Source of the DNA: Notamacropus eugenii
Taxonomy: Eukaryota; Chordata; Mammalia; Diprotodontia; Macropodidae
Direction of reading: 5' to 3'
Length of the DNA: 64,000 bases
Assembly: GCF_028372415.1 (NCBI RefSeq)
Contig: NC_092877.1
Location: 387,425,342-387,489,341 of the forward strand
The notes under the pieces were generated by a model. It saw only the letters and a program-made list of their open reading frames with translations, had not been told where the DNA came from and searched no databases. Positions within the stretch are counted from its first letter, which is position 1, and every line of letters begins with the position of its first letter. A program made the position numbers and the translations under genes. Below are positions 1 through 12,489 of the stretch, in pieces.

Positions 1-280
1 CTCTGGGCAGAGGCAAAAAACAGGGACTGTGGCAAAGGGGAGGACTAGATTCCAATTATCCCCTCTAGAACTGGGCCAGGGCAGCATCAGGGGCATCTGA
101 CTCACAGAGGAGACAGCACGGGGAAGGGATGAGGACTCCATCCTACAGTGCAGTGGAGATGGGCTTGGGCCTGGCACAAGGTCCTAATCCAGGAACTCAG
201 ACAATGAAGAAATACTATGGGTGAAGAGAAACCCCAAAGGTAAATTCAGGAAAGCAGAGCTCTAAAACAAGTTCAAGTTG

Positions 281-350
281 GGGGAGAGAGAGGGTGGAGA
301 GGGGGGGAAGAGAGAGAGAGACAGACAGAGAGACAGAGAGAGAGGAGGGG

Positions 351-404
<54 letters not shown>
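281..404 (+). repeat. (GA)n purine microsatellite
   Basis: The tract is nearly pure G and A, with an uninterrupted GA core at about 354-404. Apparent reading frames here are low-complexity Arg-Glu repeats and not genes. Confidence 0.95.
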
Positions 405-407
<3 letters not shown>

Positions 408-439
408 GCTTAGACATGAAGACTCCCATGGGTGGAAAA

Positions 440-2270
440 AATAAAGCAAAATTTTTTTTTTAAATTAGAGCTGTTGAGGAAAAAATTGGAAGGAGAATAA
501 TTAGCTTAGAACAGAAGATAGAAAATTTGACCCAAGTAGGGAACTCCCTGAAAAACAGAATGAAACAATTTGATGATTCAACGAGACAAGAAATATTAGA
601 ACAAAGCTGAAGAGCGAGGGATGGTATCTACCATCAAAACCAACCTATATGGAAAACAAGCTTAGAAGAGAGAATTGAAGAATCGTCAGAATCCCTAAAG
701 ACCATGACCAAACAAAACATCTGGACACCACAGTCCCAGAAATCATAAAAGAAAAATGTCCCTTTCTTCTAGAACCAGAGGACAAAGTGAAAATAGAAAG
801 AATCTACAAGCCATCTCTTCCAAGAAGCACCAAAATCAAAACTCTCAGGAATGCCAGCCAAAATCCAGAGCTTACAGGGAAAATTTTAAAAAGATATTGC
901 AAGGAGGCAGAAAGGACTTGAAGCACATAAGGAAGCAGAATCCGGATCGCACAAACTATGTTGCAAACACCATAAGGGAGAAGAAATCTTGGAATATGAT
1001 ATCCCAAAAGACAAAGGGAAGAAGTTTTGTGGCCAGGAATAACTTCCCCTGTGAAACTGAGTTATATTCCTATGGTGCTGAGGAGGAGTGGGGAGTGACT
1101 TTTAATAGAATTGAGGACTTTCAAGTCCTCAGGATAAAAAGATAAGAGTTGGGCAGACTCTTTGAAATGTAAACACAGGAGACCAGAGAAACCTAGAAAG
1201 GAAAATATATTTGAACAATTGGAATAAATCCATTTGAATAACTGAATGATGACCAAGGGCTCACATTCCAATAGAAGGAGAAGAATGTGTTCCTTCAGAA
1301 TCCCACTGTCTTCAAGGGTCACTGAGAGAGTTAAAAAGAGATGTAGGGATAGTTTTGTTCCATTTTGTTTGCCTTTAGGAGAAAAATAAAGAGAGGGGAA
1401 AGGGGAAACTAGAGAAAATTTTAGGAAAAAGGGGAAGAACTCTGTCATATTTGAGGTACATCAGGAAGCATACACATATGGAGGATGCTATAGGGAGAGG
1501 AAGTATCTCATAAACTTTACTCTTCTCTGAACCAGAAAAGGATGGCTGACTGCACACGCAGCGCATCTGGGTGTGGAGATGCATTAAATTCAATGGGGAA
1601 ACAGACAAGGACAGTGAAGGAGTGTTTTAAGAAGGGTAGAGTTGGGGGAGTAATGGTTTCAAACAAGACAAACCTCAGCTTTAGAGGGTGGGTCATAAAA
1701 GGGAGATCCATAGGAAAGAAAGCATGAGAAACAGTGATCAAGGTCTGGGCTGGGTGAAGAGAGGAGGGAAAGTGGAGGGGAATCGATTCAATTCAATACT
1801 ATCAGTGTTGACTGTTTCTTTTCTTTCCTGACTTTCTTTGTAAAGAAGAGAGGGGGAGGAAAAGAAAAGGAAAATTATGAGAGGTTAGGATGTAAGGAAC
1901 AATATGATTCACAATCATAACAATGAATGTCAACAGGATAAATTCACCTACAAAATAGAGGAGGGTAGCAGAACGGACTGGAAAGCAGAACGCAATAAGA
2001 AACACATCTTAAATGAAGATTCACACAAAGTTAGAACTTGGGGATGGAGCCAAATGTATTCTTCCATAGGTGAATTTTTAAAAGTAAGGTTGGAAATCAT
2101 GATCTCAAATAAGGCAATGGTAAAAATGGGCATAATTTTTAAAAAGATAAGATAAGTAGGGAAACCACATGATACCTAAAGGCACTGTATATGATGGATA
2201 ATATCAATACTTTATAATTAATAAGTGTGTATGTTTTCAAGACAGCATGGTATTTAAATATTTAAAAGAA
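440..2270 (+). mobile_element. Decayed L1 retrotransposon: end of ORF1 and start of ORF2
   Basis: The frame at 756-1145 ends with a region related to the L1 ORF1p C-terminal domain (..SWNMISQKTKG.. and the NFPCETELYSYG stretch). At about 1923-2260 broken frames match the start of L1 ORF2: MNVNRINSPTK, then GWSQMYSSIGEFLKV and IMISNKAMVKMGI, corresponding to the endonuclease (GWS..YY.SGE..KAGVAILIS). It has many stops and is not functional. The ORF1-ORF2 spacing is longer than usual, so an internal insertion is possible. Confidence 0.75.
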
Positions 2271-2439
2271 TCAAATTATGGGAAGAAAAAGATAACAGAA
2301 ATCACCAATAAATTTGGGAACCTTAAGATCCCTTTCTGACTTAGACAAGTCTAACAGAAAAGGAAAAACAAGAATGCTATTGAGGATCTGAGTAGAATTT
2401 TATAAAAGTTAGATATGCTAGGTCTTTGGTGATTACTGA

Positions 2440-3260
2440 AAAGGAATCAAAAGGAATATGAAGGGCTTTAAAAGTCAAATAAAGGATTTTGTATTTGTTC
2501 TTGGAGGCAATAGGGAGCTATTGACATTTATTGAGTGTGGGGACAAGAGAAGGGGACATGGGTAGACCTGCATTTTATTTTTTTCCAACTTTTTCACATT
2601 TTTGATTTCAAGTGTTGAGTTCCAAATTCTATTCCTCCCTTTCCCCCTCTCTCCCTGATATGATAAGTAATCAAATATAAGTTATATACGTGCAGTTATA
2701 GAAAACATTTTCATATTAGTCATTTTGTACAAGAAGACTCAAATAAAAGAAAAAAAGAAAGTGAAAAACAGCAAGTTTCAGTCTGCATTCAGTCAATACC
2801 AGTTCTTTCTCTGGAGGTGGATAGTCTGCTTCATGTGAGTCCTTTGAGATTATCTTGGCTCATTGTGTTACTGAGAAGAGCTAAGTCATTCACAGCTGAT
2901 CATCATACAGTGTTGCTGCTACTCTGTACAATGTTCCCTGGTTCTGTTCTCTTCACTTTGCATCAGTCCATGTAAGTCATCCCAGTTTTTTCTGAAACCA
3001 TCCCCTAAGTTATTTCTTACAGCACAGTAGCACTCCATTATATTCATGTACCACAATTTGTTCAGCCATTCCCCAATGGATGGGCATCCCCACAATTTCC
3101 AGTTCTTGACCACCACAAAAAGAACTGCTATAAATATTTTTGTACAAATAGGTCCTTTTCCCTTTTTTTTGGATGACAGACCTGCATTTTAGGAAAGTCA
3201 CTTTGACAGTTGAGTGGAGGATGGATTGAAGCAGAGAGAAAGACTTAACCTTGGAAGGTC
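2440..3260 (+). repeat. Older unclassified interspersed repeat hosting the L1 insertion
   Basis: The sequence gaagggctttaaaagtcaaa ... caatagggagctattgacat ... gacctgcattttaggaaagt ... tgagtggaggatggattgaa is familiar as an interspersed repeat of mammals, here split by the L1 at 2578-3177. I cannot assign its class. Confidence 0.45.
2578..3177 (-). mobile_element. 5'-truncated L1 3' end with 14-bp target-site duplication
   Basis: On the minus strand, 3116-2919 translates as VKNWKLWGCPSIGEWLNKLW then YMNIMECYCAVRN. This matches the C-terminal end of L1 ORF2 (..WK...CPS..EWI.K.WY..TMEYYSAIK). A 3' UTR-like stretch follows and ends in a T tract (the A tail) at 2578-2584. The identical 14 bases agacctgcatttta flank it at 2564-2577 and 3178-3191. 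This is a classic target-primed insertion, with its host repeat continuing on both sides. Confidence 0.85.
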
Positions 3261-4559
3261 CTGGTGATTAAATACCTTCAGAGGCTTCCCCTTATGGTTA
3301 GAAACAACCCAGGCTGAACAAGATGAACTCACACAGCTAGTGTGAGAGGAGAACATCCATGTGTTGCCCCTGATTCTCTCCTCTCTCCACTTATTGGGCG
3401 TAGGACTCACACCTCACGAATCAACAAATGAGGGGCATGATTTTCAGTTGTGTGCTCCAGACACCAAGCTCTGGGAAAGCTCATGGGAGAAAGGGACTAG
3501 CAGGGACTGAGGGACCTGGGGAGGCTTCCTGGAGGAGGGGTCATGTGAACTGGATCCTCCAGGTACAGGGAAAGTCCAGGAGAATTAATCCCTAGGGGGT
3601 GTTTGTCAGGCAGGTGGGGCTTGGTGCAAATGAAGACAAGGAGTTATGAGTGGGTCTGGGGCTGATGCTGCCTGAGGCTGAAGAACCAGAGCAGCACGAG
3701 CCAATCAGCTCTTTAACTCTACCCTCCCCAGAGCCTCCAGAGACAAGAAGGAAAAAGGGGTAGTGATAGCAGGCAAGACAATAGAAGGAGAGGGAACCAG
3801 GAGTTCCAGTCTGTGGGACCTTGAAGAAATTTGTTCCCGTTGCTCCTCTGAACAGTGAAGGGGCCGGGGAAGTAGAGCCAAGGTGCCCCCAGCCCTGCTC
3901 TTCTCTTTGACTTGGCTGGGGGGGCAGCAGGGAAGGAGTTAAGCTGCAGGCTCCCAGGCCTTGAGTTATTTCTCTATGAGGTGCCAGCAAGTTGCTGCCA
4001 TCTGCGTAGAGCTGTGACGTCCCTGTTGTGCTGCTGAGATCAGAGAGGCAGGGGGCTGCTGCCAGACTGGAGAGAGGAGCCTGAGGCAAAGGCAGAGGGG
4101 GCTGGGGGGCTGGCAGAAAGGGGGCAGCCACTCCTGGGACCTCCTGCTCTCCTCTACCCCATCACACCCCTCTGGACAATCACCTCTGGTCCAGTTTAAG
4201 AAGGATGGGGACAGACTAGAGAGGGACGATCAGACTGGGGCAAGGACCCCAGGCCATGTTGTAGGGACGATGTGCTAAGGAATGGACATTAGTCTAGGGG
4301 GGGGTTTCCCTTCCCCCCCATCTTTTTTACTTGTTTCTTGCTGCTCCTGGCCCCATCCCTCCCCCAGGCTCCATCCTAGCCTTCTTCAAAGGTTTAAAGC
4401 AGAGGGCCCCCATGGCTGATAACCCTGGGTCCGAAGCTCCTCAGTACCAGTGACAGTCTGACCTGGAGACATGGAGGTCCCTGTCCTGGAGACCGGGGCA
4501 GGTTCTGGTTGCTGCCCCTGTGCCCTACGCACCTCATGCAGCCTTGCTTGGCTAGTACT

Positions 4560-4690
4560 TGGCATCAGGATTTTGTTGTCAGCCTCCCCTAAACATGAGG
4601 AAACTGAGACCCACAGAGGTCCAGTGACTTTCCCATGATGATGCAGCAAGTCCCTGGTTGAGCCTGGACAAGAGCCAGGCCTTTGAGCTC
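4560..4690 (-). repeat. MIR fragment
   Basis: aacatgaggaaactgagacc followed by the catgatgatgcagcaagtcc part is the reverse complement of the MIR core and its tRNA-related half. Confidence 0.6.
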
Positions 4691-6428
4691 CCAGCCCAAG
4701 GTTTTGCCATGGCCATTCTCTTTCCTCACACTGAAAGAAGTCTAGATCCAACAAGGCAGATGGGGGTCTCCATCCCTACTCACACTCGCTCACCTGTAGG
4801 CACACATTCTCACACCTGTGGGCATACACTCTGCATGACCAGCAGGGAGAGACTCCTCTCTCCTTAAAACTTAAGTTAAGAAACCCACCCCTAGGGTCAC
4901 TGCTCTAGCTGGAGATAGCCAATGACCAGCCTGAGGTGGTAAGAGCAGGAGCCATGGGAGCGGAGCTCAAAGGTGCCGGCCCTTCCTTGTCTGGACCCAG
5001 AAGAGAGTCAGCTCTAACCCCCAAATCCAACATATTGGTTGGTTGGTCCTTACTGTGATAGAGATAGGGACTGGCCAGGACTGGCCTGCGGTTTCCATCG
5101 GTATCAGAAACTCCCAGGGGAAGGTACACTCTCTACCAATGCAGGCATCCCCACTCTGCAACCTAGAGCAATGTGGAGCCCTGAGAGGAAGACCTGAGTG
5201 CAAATCTTGCCCTGGAAACCTCCTGGCTGAGGGACCCTGCATCAGCTCTCAGGCTCTAAAGAGCTCCAGGCTGCAGAAGGAGCCTCAGTGTCCCCTGGGC
5301 AACGGTGGCCACATGGCCTAACCTCATTGCTAACCACACATTTTCATGTCTAGAGAGTGAATAAAATCAGTCACTCAGCCAGCTCCCAGCAAGGTGATGC
5401 TTTTAAAGGACTAGGCACAGAGTAGGCGCTTACTAAGCGCATATTAGGTCTATCTACACACCCTATACATAGCTACACCCACAGCCACAATCATACATAC
5501 CCCTACACACTCACGCACATCTACGCACACACCTATACATACCCACACCTGCACTCACACTTACACATACCAGGTTGTTGAGAGAATCCCAGGAGTTCAT
5601 GGAAAGCCCCATCCAAATGTCAGCTGTCACTACAGCCTGTCCTCTCAGTCTAACAACTGCTAAGTGAGTTAAACTGACTAGTCATTTGGGTCCCAAGGGC
5701 CAAACCTAGTCAGAGGCAGTCCAGCCCAGCCCAGGGAGAGAGTACATGCCTCATTTGTCACCTTTGCTCACCCCTTAGCTACCAGGTAACACAGATGGCA
5801 GACAGTGCGAACAGCTAGCACCTGATAGGCAGGGATGAGAGACACAGAAAGGGGGCCAGCCATCTGAGCCAAACTTTGCTAACTTCCCCTCTTGACGAAG
5901 AAGGCCCGACCCTGCTCTCATACCTCCCCACCAGGAAGTTTTAGGCTAAACATGAAACAGCCACAGCTCCCCTGCCATCTGCTTCCTCCTCTCCTGCTCA
6001 GGACCAGGAGAGAGAAGGCCCAGATAGACAAAGAGCTCCATGAGCACCCCCCACTTCTGGGCTCAGCCAATAACAGACCCACAGCAATGCTTTAAACTGA
6101 AGACTCTAAAGGTCTGAGGGGTGAAGGAAGCCCTGTGCTAGATAGAAGGGACCCTTCATCAAGCAGGAGGCTTGGAGTGGTGGCTAGAGTCCAGCCTTCC
6201 TCAGTTTGTACCATGAGGGAGCTAGACCAGGCAACCCAGGGTCTAGGTCCTTTCCAGCTCTGCCATCCTAGGGTCACTCTCTGAGAACAGAGCTACTGCC
6301 AGCTGGGGGCAGAGGGAAAGCACTGCTCTGTGAGATCCCCTCTGTGGAGGGATGGTGCCCAGGAGCAGATCATGCCCTCTGGTCTGGGGGAGCAGGGGTA
6401 AGGAGGACCCAGGGCCCCTGCTCCTTAC

Positions 6429-6565
6429 CCTACAACATAGATGAGGACCACCAGCTGGATGAGGCGGAAGATGACCCCCACCTTCTTGTTACGCACCAGC
6501 ACCATGCGGGGGGTGTCATATTCATAGAAGAAAGCCGACAGCTTGGCCCCAATCCGGCCCTGCAT
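6429..6565 (-). CDS. P2RX1: P2RX1 coding exon 1: N-terminus and start of TM1 of the P2X1 receptor
   Basis: P2X1 is a trimeric plasma-membrane cation channel opened by extracellular ATP. The minus strand reads from ATG (6565-6563) through 45 codons plus two bases to a GT donor (GG|gtaagg). The product starts [20 protein letters not shown] and continues [20 protein letters not shown]. It carries the cytosolic P2X motif Y-D-T-P-R, whose Thr is the conserved protein kinase C-type site, and the start of the first membrane helix (about residue 29 onward). The 20 residues up to YDTPR match the human length, which supports this start; the first dozen residues differ from human but keep the pattern. 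The exon ends in the glycine codon of the 'VIG|WVFLYEKGYQ' junction known from the family. Exon 2 was not found between 1 and 6428, so intron 1 exceeds 6.4 kb and the rest of the gene lies to the left. The 5' untranslated part lies above 6565, but its limits are not visible. Confidence 0.93.
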
Positions 6566-7099
6566 GTTGACTTGGCAAGGGCCCAGCCCGAGGGAGCCTG
6601 GGGGGACCCTGTGCCAGCTTGTGTTCTCTCCTTGCCCAGGCCAGGACTGAGGGACGAGTGGAGACAGCCTGTGGCTTTGTCAGTTTGTCGGACAAATACA
6701 TTTCCATCTATAGGCACAAGGGTGGAGCCTGTGGGGGTGGTTGATAGAGGGGCCTCCCAGGCCCTACCCAAACAGCTGGGGCCTCTTGGCAACCGGAAGC
6801 TTGGGCTGTCAGACACAGGAAAAGGTCAGTGGGCTCTGCAGCTGGGGCCAGATAAGCCTGTCCCAAGAATAGGAACATCTGGGGGGCAGAGGCCCAAGAG
6901 CCCAAGGCCAGCCAGCCATCAGTGGATTGGGCCTGGCAGAGCCCAGCACCAGCTCCTCCCCTGGGAGCTACTGCCCAACCCTGGGCTCTGCCTGTCCTCC
7001 ATCAGGACTCAGGGCTGCAGATTTAACTCAGAAAGCAAGTGGGGAAGCTTCCTGAGCCCTGGTCCAATGCCAACGGACCAGGTTATCAGATGGACCAGC

Positions 7100-7215
7100 A
7101 CAAGGCTTGCCCATGTGATGTGACCTTGAACAGATCCTTCCACTGTCTGGGCCTTAGTTTCTTCATCTATAAAATGGGGATAATCATCTCTGTAGGTCTT
7201 ACCTCACCTACAATG
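7100..7215 (+). repeat. MIR fragment
   Basis: tgatgtgaccttgaacagat, ccttagtttcttcatctata and aaatggggataatcatctct match the MIR core in forward orientation. Confidence 0.75.
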
Positions 7216-8289
7216 GGCTGGCACAAAGCCTCTGGGCATCAGTCTGGTGCCCATTTGCTGCCACCCCTTCAGGCCTAGCCACAGATAATCTCTGGTGGTA
7301 TGTCATACCCAGGTTGGCATCTCCCTTATGGCTACAACCTTGGCACTTGCCCCACCTGTGAGTACCTCAGCCACCATGACAAAGGCATGGATAGAGGATG
7401 ACCCAGGCCCCAATCTCAAGGACAGCAGGCAGACAGACTCTTGGCCTGTGGGCTACCCAGCCAGGCCCTGCCAGCATTCTCCACACTATTCTACCAACCA
7501 GGGACCCAGGGAAGACCCCCACTTGGGTGAGCCCTGTACTCTCCTCAGTGGCCTCCCATGCCCTTATTCTCCATGTGACCCTGAAGCCAGGCGGCAGGGA
7601 GGAGGGAGGAGGTGTTGGCCAAGACACTTAGCTACTCATGAAGTCAGGTTCAGGTGGTTCAGACCCAGTGGCAATGTTTGGGCTCAGAGATGGCCCATTC
7701 CCCTTACTGACAAGGAAAGGAAGGCCAAACGCTCTGGCTGTGCTCCTTGGGAGCCAGGACTAGTTGGGAGGCTCCTCCCACCATCCTACACCCTCCCGAC
7801 ATCTCTGCAGGGCTGCAGCTTCCCTATGTTGGCATGAGGGGCCCAGGCAAGAAAGAATTTGAAAAAAATCCAAATATTTTGGAAAGTTCGTTCTAGTAAT
7901 TTTCAAAAGGCAAACAGAGGCCTAGATGAAAGGGAGGCTTATTGAAGGTCCCAGAAGGGGCGAGTGGTAAGGCTGGCATTTAAAACCCAGCTGTTCTCCC
8001 CTGGTGGGGGGAAGACCCCATCCCCAAAGAGAAAGGACAAGCAGCAGAAGGTGGAAAGAAGGGAGGAAGCAGAGCCCTCCCCCGGAGCCCAGAGGTGCAC
8101 ATGCTGGCAGGGCCTGGAAGATGGAGAGAATGCAGATTTTACTGATGAAGTGTCGTCCCCATCCTGAGAAGCCTCAGTTTCCTCATCTGTAACCCCAGGG
8201 GGCTGAAGTCCAAGGTCCCTACCAATTCCAAAATCCCTGCTTACAGGGTCTTGGAGCTGGCAGGGCCCTCGGAACCAGACCTGGCCAAG

Positions 8290-8480
8290 GACCCCCAACC
8301 ACAGCCCAACCAGATGTCTCTCAGTTTGGAGACTTCGAAGGGGAGGCCACCACCCCCTGAGACCCCCAGGCTACTTTAGGGCCCTTCTAACTGTTGGGAA
8401 GGATTTCCTGAAATGGATCCACTTCCTTACCCTGCCCCTGGTTCCATCCTCTGAGCCCCTTTTACATCACAGCCACTTGA
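8290..8480 (-). repeat. CR1/L3-like LINE fragment
   Basis: Sequence such as cttctaactgttgggaagga then tttcctg and the ggttccatcctctgagcccc stretch is the reverse complement of the CR1/L3 3' region. The assignment rests on similarity in order and wording of short motifs. Confidence 0.45.
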
Positions 8481-10074
8481 ACACTAGAAGATGGCATTCA
8501 CATTGCCCCCTAAATAACTGAGGATCCCAGACAAGCCTAGCTAGCTCAGTCCCCTCCCTAGGGGTCTGTAGTCTGGGGCTCAGAGAGGCAAACAGCATTC
8601 AGGCTGGCTCCTGGTCAGAGCAGCTGGACATTCTAAGCCCAAGGGCCTGGGGAAGAACTGGCTGCTAACCTTGGGCCCTGAGAGGCCCTTTTAGGGAAGG
8701 CCTGGGAGTGCCTGCCAATGGTAGGGGCCTCAGGAACACAGGCAGGCTAAATTTAACAGGGCTCAGACCTCGGGCTGCCAAGCTTGCCAGCCTTTCCTCC
8801 CCATCAAGGAGCCAGTCAGTCTTCCCACAATGGGTCAGATGGCCACTGTCAGTGTGAGTGCCCCAGCATTCCTCTGTATAGCCCTGGTTGGAGGCAGTGA
8901 TGGCAGTGGCTCATTCTCTCTTGCCCAAACCTCCTCCTGTCTTTGCCCAACCTGTCTGTCCTTGGCACTATTCCCCTAAACAGGGTCTTCAAGCCCAGGA
9001 GTCCTCTCTGGTCCAAGTCGGTCACTGGCTCTCCCCAATCTATTCCAGGGAGATCACGGAGAAGCTGGCAGACATCCAAAGGGGACAACCAGCTTGGTGA
9101 GGTGCTGTCGGTCCACACCATACAAGGGCTGGTGTGAAGGGACTGAGGCACTGAGTGCCAAAAAGAGAAAGCTGGAGGTGGGGGTGGGGAACAAGCCAGG
9201 CCCTGCAAGGAGGGAGAGATTCTCCTGGATGTGAAGGGGGTTATATTTGTTCTCCTGGCCCCACACAGAAGGATGTCAAAGTAGGGGAGCATTAGAGGGC
9301 TGGGGAGGGATCACAGAGAAGATTTAGACTTGAAGTTAAGAGCCACTTCTTCCCAATGGGAGTGATTCCGGTGTGGAGATGGCAGCTTCTCCCTCACCCG
9401 AAGCCTATAAGTCCAGGTTACCCAACCCCGGTATGGATTTCCTAGAGGGGATTCTGCTCCAGTGAAGGTGTTTCCATGGCCTTGGTGCCCCTCCCAGTTC
9501 CACCTTGGGGCAGTAGGGGTAAAGGAAGGAGCCCAGGGGATCAGAGAGGAGTGGACATGCAGGGTCTCCTCTGGGCACCCCCAAGCCCCAGGAGCCCTTC
9601 CAGACCAGAGGCCTCCAGAGCAACCCCAGACACTCTGCCCCCTGCCCTCCTCTCTCCTTGAATGGACAGACACAGGCTCTCCAGCTGCACTTACCCCCTT
9701 CCCTCAGGCCCTTTCCCGGATCCCCATCACAAGCCAGGCAAAGGCAGCCTGGGTTCCTAGGTGTGCTCCCTGCTCTTTTCCCCCTCACTTCATGGACAGC
9801 AGGGCCCACAATAGCTCTGGCCTCCTCAGTCCTTCACCTCTAGGGTTGGTCACCCAGATTCCCAGGTTTACAGGTGGGAGGGAATTCTTCCACCAAGAAG
9901 CTTTCTTTCCCATCCTCCAGACACAGATCATCCAGCAAATGCCTGAGGGACAGGCAGAGTTTTCCCCTCCTGGGCAGGAGACCATTTCTGGATGTGATTA
10001 ATGGTGATGAGACACAGCCAGAAGCTCCTCAAAGCTGAGGGTAGCCTACAGCTTTTCCCTTTGCTCCAGTGACC

Positions 10075-10420
10075 GACCTCTTCGTGGCTAAACAACGGCC
10101 TTTTCTCAGTCCTCATTCTCCTTGGCCTCTGTGCAGCCTTGGACATTGTTGGCCACTCTCTCCTCCTGGAGACTGTCTTCTCTCTAGGCTTTCAGCACAA
10201 CCCCTTGATCCTCTCTTGTGGTTCCCCTCCTCCCTCTCTGACTGCTCCTCCCCAGTCTACTTTGCTGGATCTTCATTCTCACCCTGGGTGTGTCCTTCAG
10301 GGCTCTTTCCAGAGCCCTCTTCTCTTCCTATCTCCTCTCTCATCTGATGATCTCATCAGCACCCATGGATTCAGTCATTATCTCCATGTAGATGGTCCTC
10401 AGGTGTGTGGGTGATGGAGG
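10075..10420 (+). mobile_element. L2 LINE reverse-transcriptase fragment
   Basis: Broken frames read CAALDIVGHSLLLETVFSLG, GCVLQGSFQSPLLF and LISTHGFSHYLHVDGPQV. They follow the L2 RT order AAFDTVDHS.LL..L..LG, GVPQGS.LGPLLF and YADDTQL, so the YADD catalytic box has decayed to HVDG. No intact ORF. Confidence 0.8.
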
Positions 10421-10421
10421 T

Positions 10422-10550
10422 ACAGGCATAGACACAAATACAGACATAGACACAGATATGGACATAGAATAAACACATACATTGGCACAGACATGGACAT
10501 AGACAGCACAGACACAGAGGCAGACGCAGACCATAGATACAAACACAGAT
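10422..10550 (+). repeat. Degenerate (GACATA/GACACA)n tandem repeat
   Basis: About twenty 6-base units of the form GACATA, GACACA, GATACA or AACACA follow one another with changes. Confidence 0.75.
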
Positions 10551-10734
10551 CTAAAAGCTAGCGTTTGTATAGCCCTTGGAGAATTGCATTTTGCAAATTG
10601 ACTGACCTCCCTGGCTTCCTTTAAATCCCGCTTCTGCACAAAGCCTCGGCCAGCCCTTCCGAGCTCCCGGCCTTACCTCTCTCAATGGCTTCCTGTCTAC
10701 TTTGTGTTTTTTCACTGTGCTCGTTTGCTCTTGT

Positions 10735-10855
10735 CTCGCCCCCTAGACTGTGCAATCCTAGAAAGCAGGGACGGTCTTGTGCCTCTTTCTTGTATTCCCA
10801 GAGCTCAGTACAGTGCCTGGCACGGGGAAGATGCTTAACAAACGGGGACTGAGGA
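10735..10855 (+). repeat. L2 LINE 3' end
   Basis: ctagactgtgcaatcctaga, agcagggacggtcttgtgcc and cagtgcctggcacggggaag match the characteristic L2 3' UTR terminus. Confidence 0.8.
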
Positions 10856-11050
10856 ATACACGTGATCTCATTTGATCCTCACAACAACTCCGAGAGGGAG
10901 GTAGTATAATTACCCTCATTTTACAGATGAAGAAGCTGAGGTACAGAAAGATACAATGACTTTCCTCAGGTCCCACAGCTTGTGTGTCTCAACCAGGCCT
11001 GGATTTGAACTCAGGTCTTCCAGATTCTAAGCCCATCCTTGTCTGCTTTG
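10855..11050 (-). repeat. MIR element
   Basis: ctcatttgatcctcacaaca, cattttacagatgaagaagc and gatttgaactcaggtcttcc give the MIR core and tRNA-related head in reverse orientation. Confidence 0.85.
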
Positions 11051-11074
11051 AGTCACCTAACTGTGTAGGTTTCT

Positions 11075-11610
11075 CTCCTGATCTCCAGTTTTGAATCTCC
11101 AGCTGCCTCATGCATGTCTCAGATTGGATGTCCAACAGGCATCTCAAACCCAACACATCCAGAACTGAACTCATTTTTGCCCCCACCCTACCCTTACCTC
11201 TTTCTACCTTCTGGATGACTCTTGAGGGCACCACCATCCTGTGAGTCCCCTAGGCTGGAAATCTGGCTGTCCTCCTCAGCTCCTCACTCTACTTGCCCCA
11301 CAGACCTCCTGTTGCCAAACTTCTGCCTTTAAAGCTTCTCTCACCTACTGTCCTTCCTCTAATTGCCGGGCAGCCTCCCTGGTCCTCACTTGGGCTTCTG
11401 TGCCAACCCCATGGAGCTTGGTCAGCTCTGGTGATTCCCCTGTTGCTTCTCTGGCACACAAAGTCTTTCCCAAGTTGGCCCCACCCACCTTTCCAGCTCT
11501 TCCTTTCTGTTGTCCCCACACACACATACTCCAGACAGACTGGCCTTTGCTGTGCCTCCCACAACACTGAATCTCTTCTCTCCAGGCCTGTGCACAGCCA
11601 TGGCCTGTGC
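11075..11610 (+). mobile_element. L2 LINE ORF fragment
   Basis: The stretch gatgtccaacaggcatctca then aacccaac and agaactgaactcatttttgc, then ctggctgtcctcctcagctc, follows the order of the L2 region after the RT palm. The frame is broken; the last part is less certain. Confidence 0.65.
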
Positions 11611-12489
11611 CTAGAGGGCATTCCTTCTCCTTGGTCCCTGCTGAGGTTGCCTCCTACTGCTAGTGTACCACTACACAACTGCCAACATTTCACTCCATCT
11701 GGTACCAAAGAGCCAACTGTATCTCAATGTGCCAAGTGGTGGGAATGGAAGGGGACTGGGAGGAGAGGGTGTTTGGAACTGGGCAGTAGAAGGTCAGGGG
11801 AGATGAGGCCAGGGGCCAGAGGTGGAGGGCCACAGGGAGCCTGGAAGGTGCTGGAGCTAAGGAGTGACAGGAGCCCAGCCACCTACATAGGGAATCCTGC
11901 CCAGGCAGGAAGGCTGGTGCCCCAGGAGGGAGTGGTGAGGGCATGGCTAAGGCTGTTGAAAGGGGAATGGAGGGGGACAGGGGAGGTTTCCCTGGAAGTT
12001 TCAGCATTAGCAACCTGTTCTTCCCCAGCATCCCCCAGCCCATCTTACACACATGGCAATTCCCTTGTGGACCTTGTGTTTGCCTGGGAAGGCTGGCTGT
12101 TTACCTTGGAATGCTGCTTCTGGCCTGAAGTGGGACAAGGTCTTCCACGCCATGATAGCGCCAGGGACCCGTGGCCAGGACACCTTCATGTGCTCCCCAG
12201 GGACAGAGACAGCCTGTGTAAGAACAAGTCAGGACTGGGCTGTTGGACTCTTCCCAAACCCTCTCTGAAAGCCCTGCAGGACCAAGTGAGCCTCCAGCTT
12301 CGAGAGGGAATGCTGAGGGCTGGGGGAGAGGGATGACCAGAGGGAGTTGCATGATCCCTGAGCCCCTGGAAACCACAGCTTCTGCTGAGCAGAAATAGAC
12401 TGAGATATATTCAGAGAGGAGTCTGGAAGACATCAGAGGTGTCCCACAGGAAGCCATCGCCCCACCCCCCACCCCAGCTAGCCCTCTTA

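Larger units (their letters stand above)
1..6428. other. P2RX1 intron 1 (partial): no exon seen
   Basis: No second P2RX1 exon (expected to begin WVFLYEKGYQ) was found on the minus strand here. The stretch holds an old L1 (440-2270), an inserted L1 3' end (2578-3177), a MIR fragment (about 4560-4690), a loose CA-rich tract at 5450-5575, and otherwise unremarkable unique-looking sequence between 3260 and 4550 and between 5600 and 6428. Confidence 0.7.

Noticed and set aside
6344..7123. 259-codon plus-strand frame
   Set aside because: It runs antisense to P2RX1 exon 1; the apparent protein is the complement of a real exon plus GC-rich flank.
11293..12336. 347-codon open frame on the plus strand, the longest in the window
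   Set aside because: It starts inside an L2 remnant in the wrong frame, has no recognisable domain or splice context, and overlaps several equally long frames in other phases; GC-rich, stop-poor sequence explains it.
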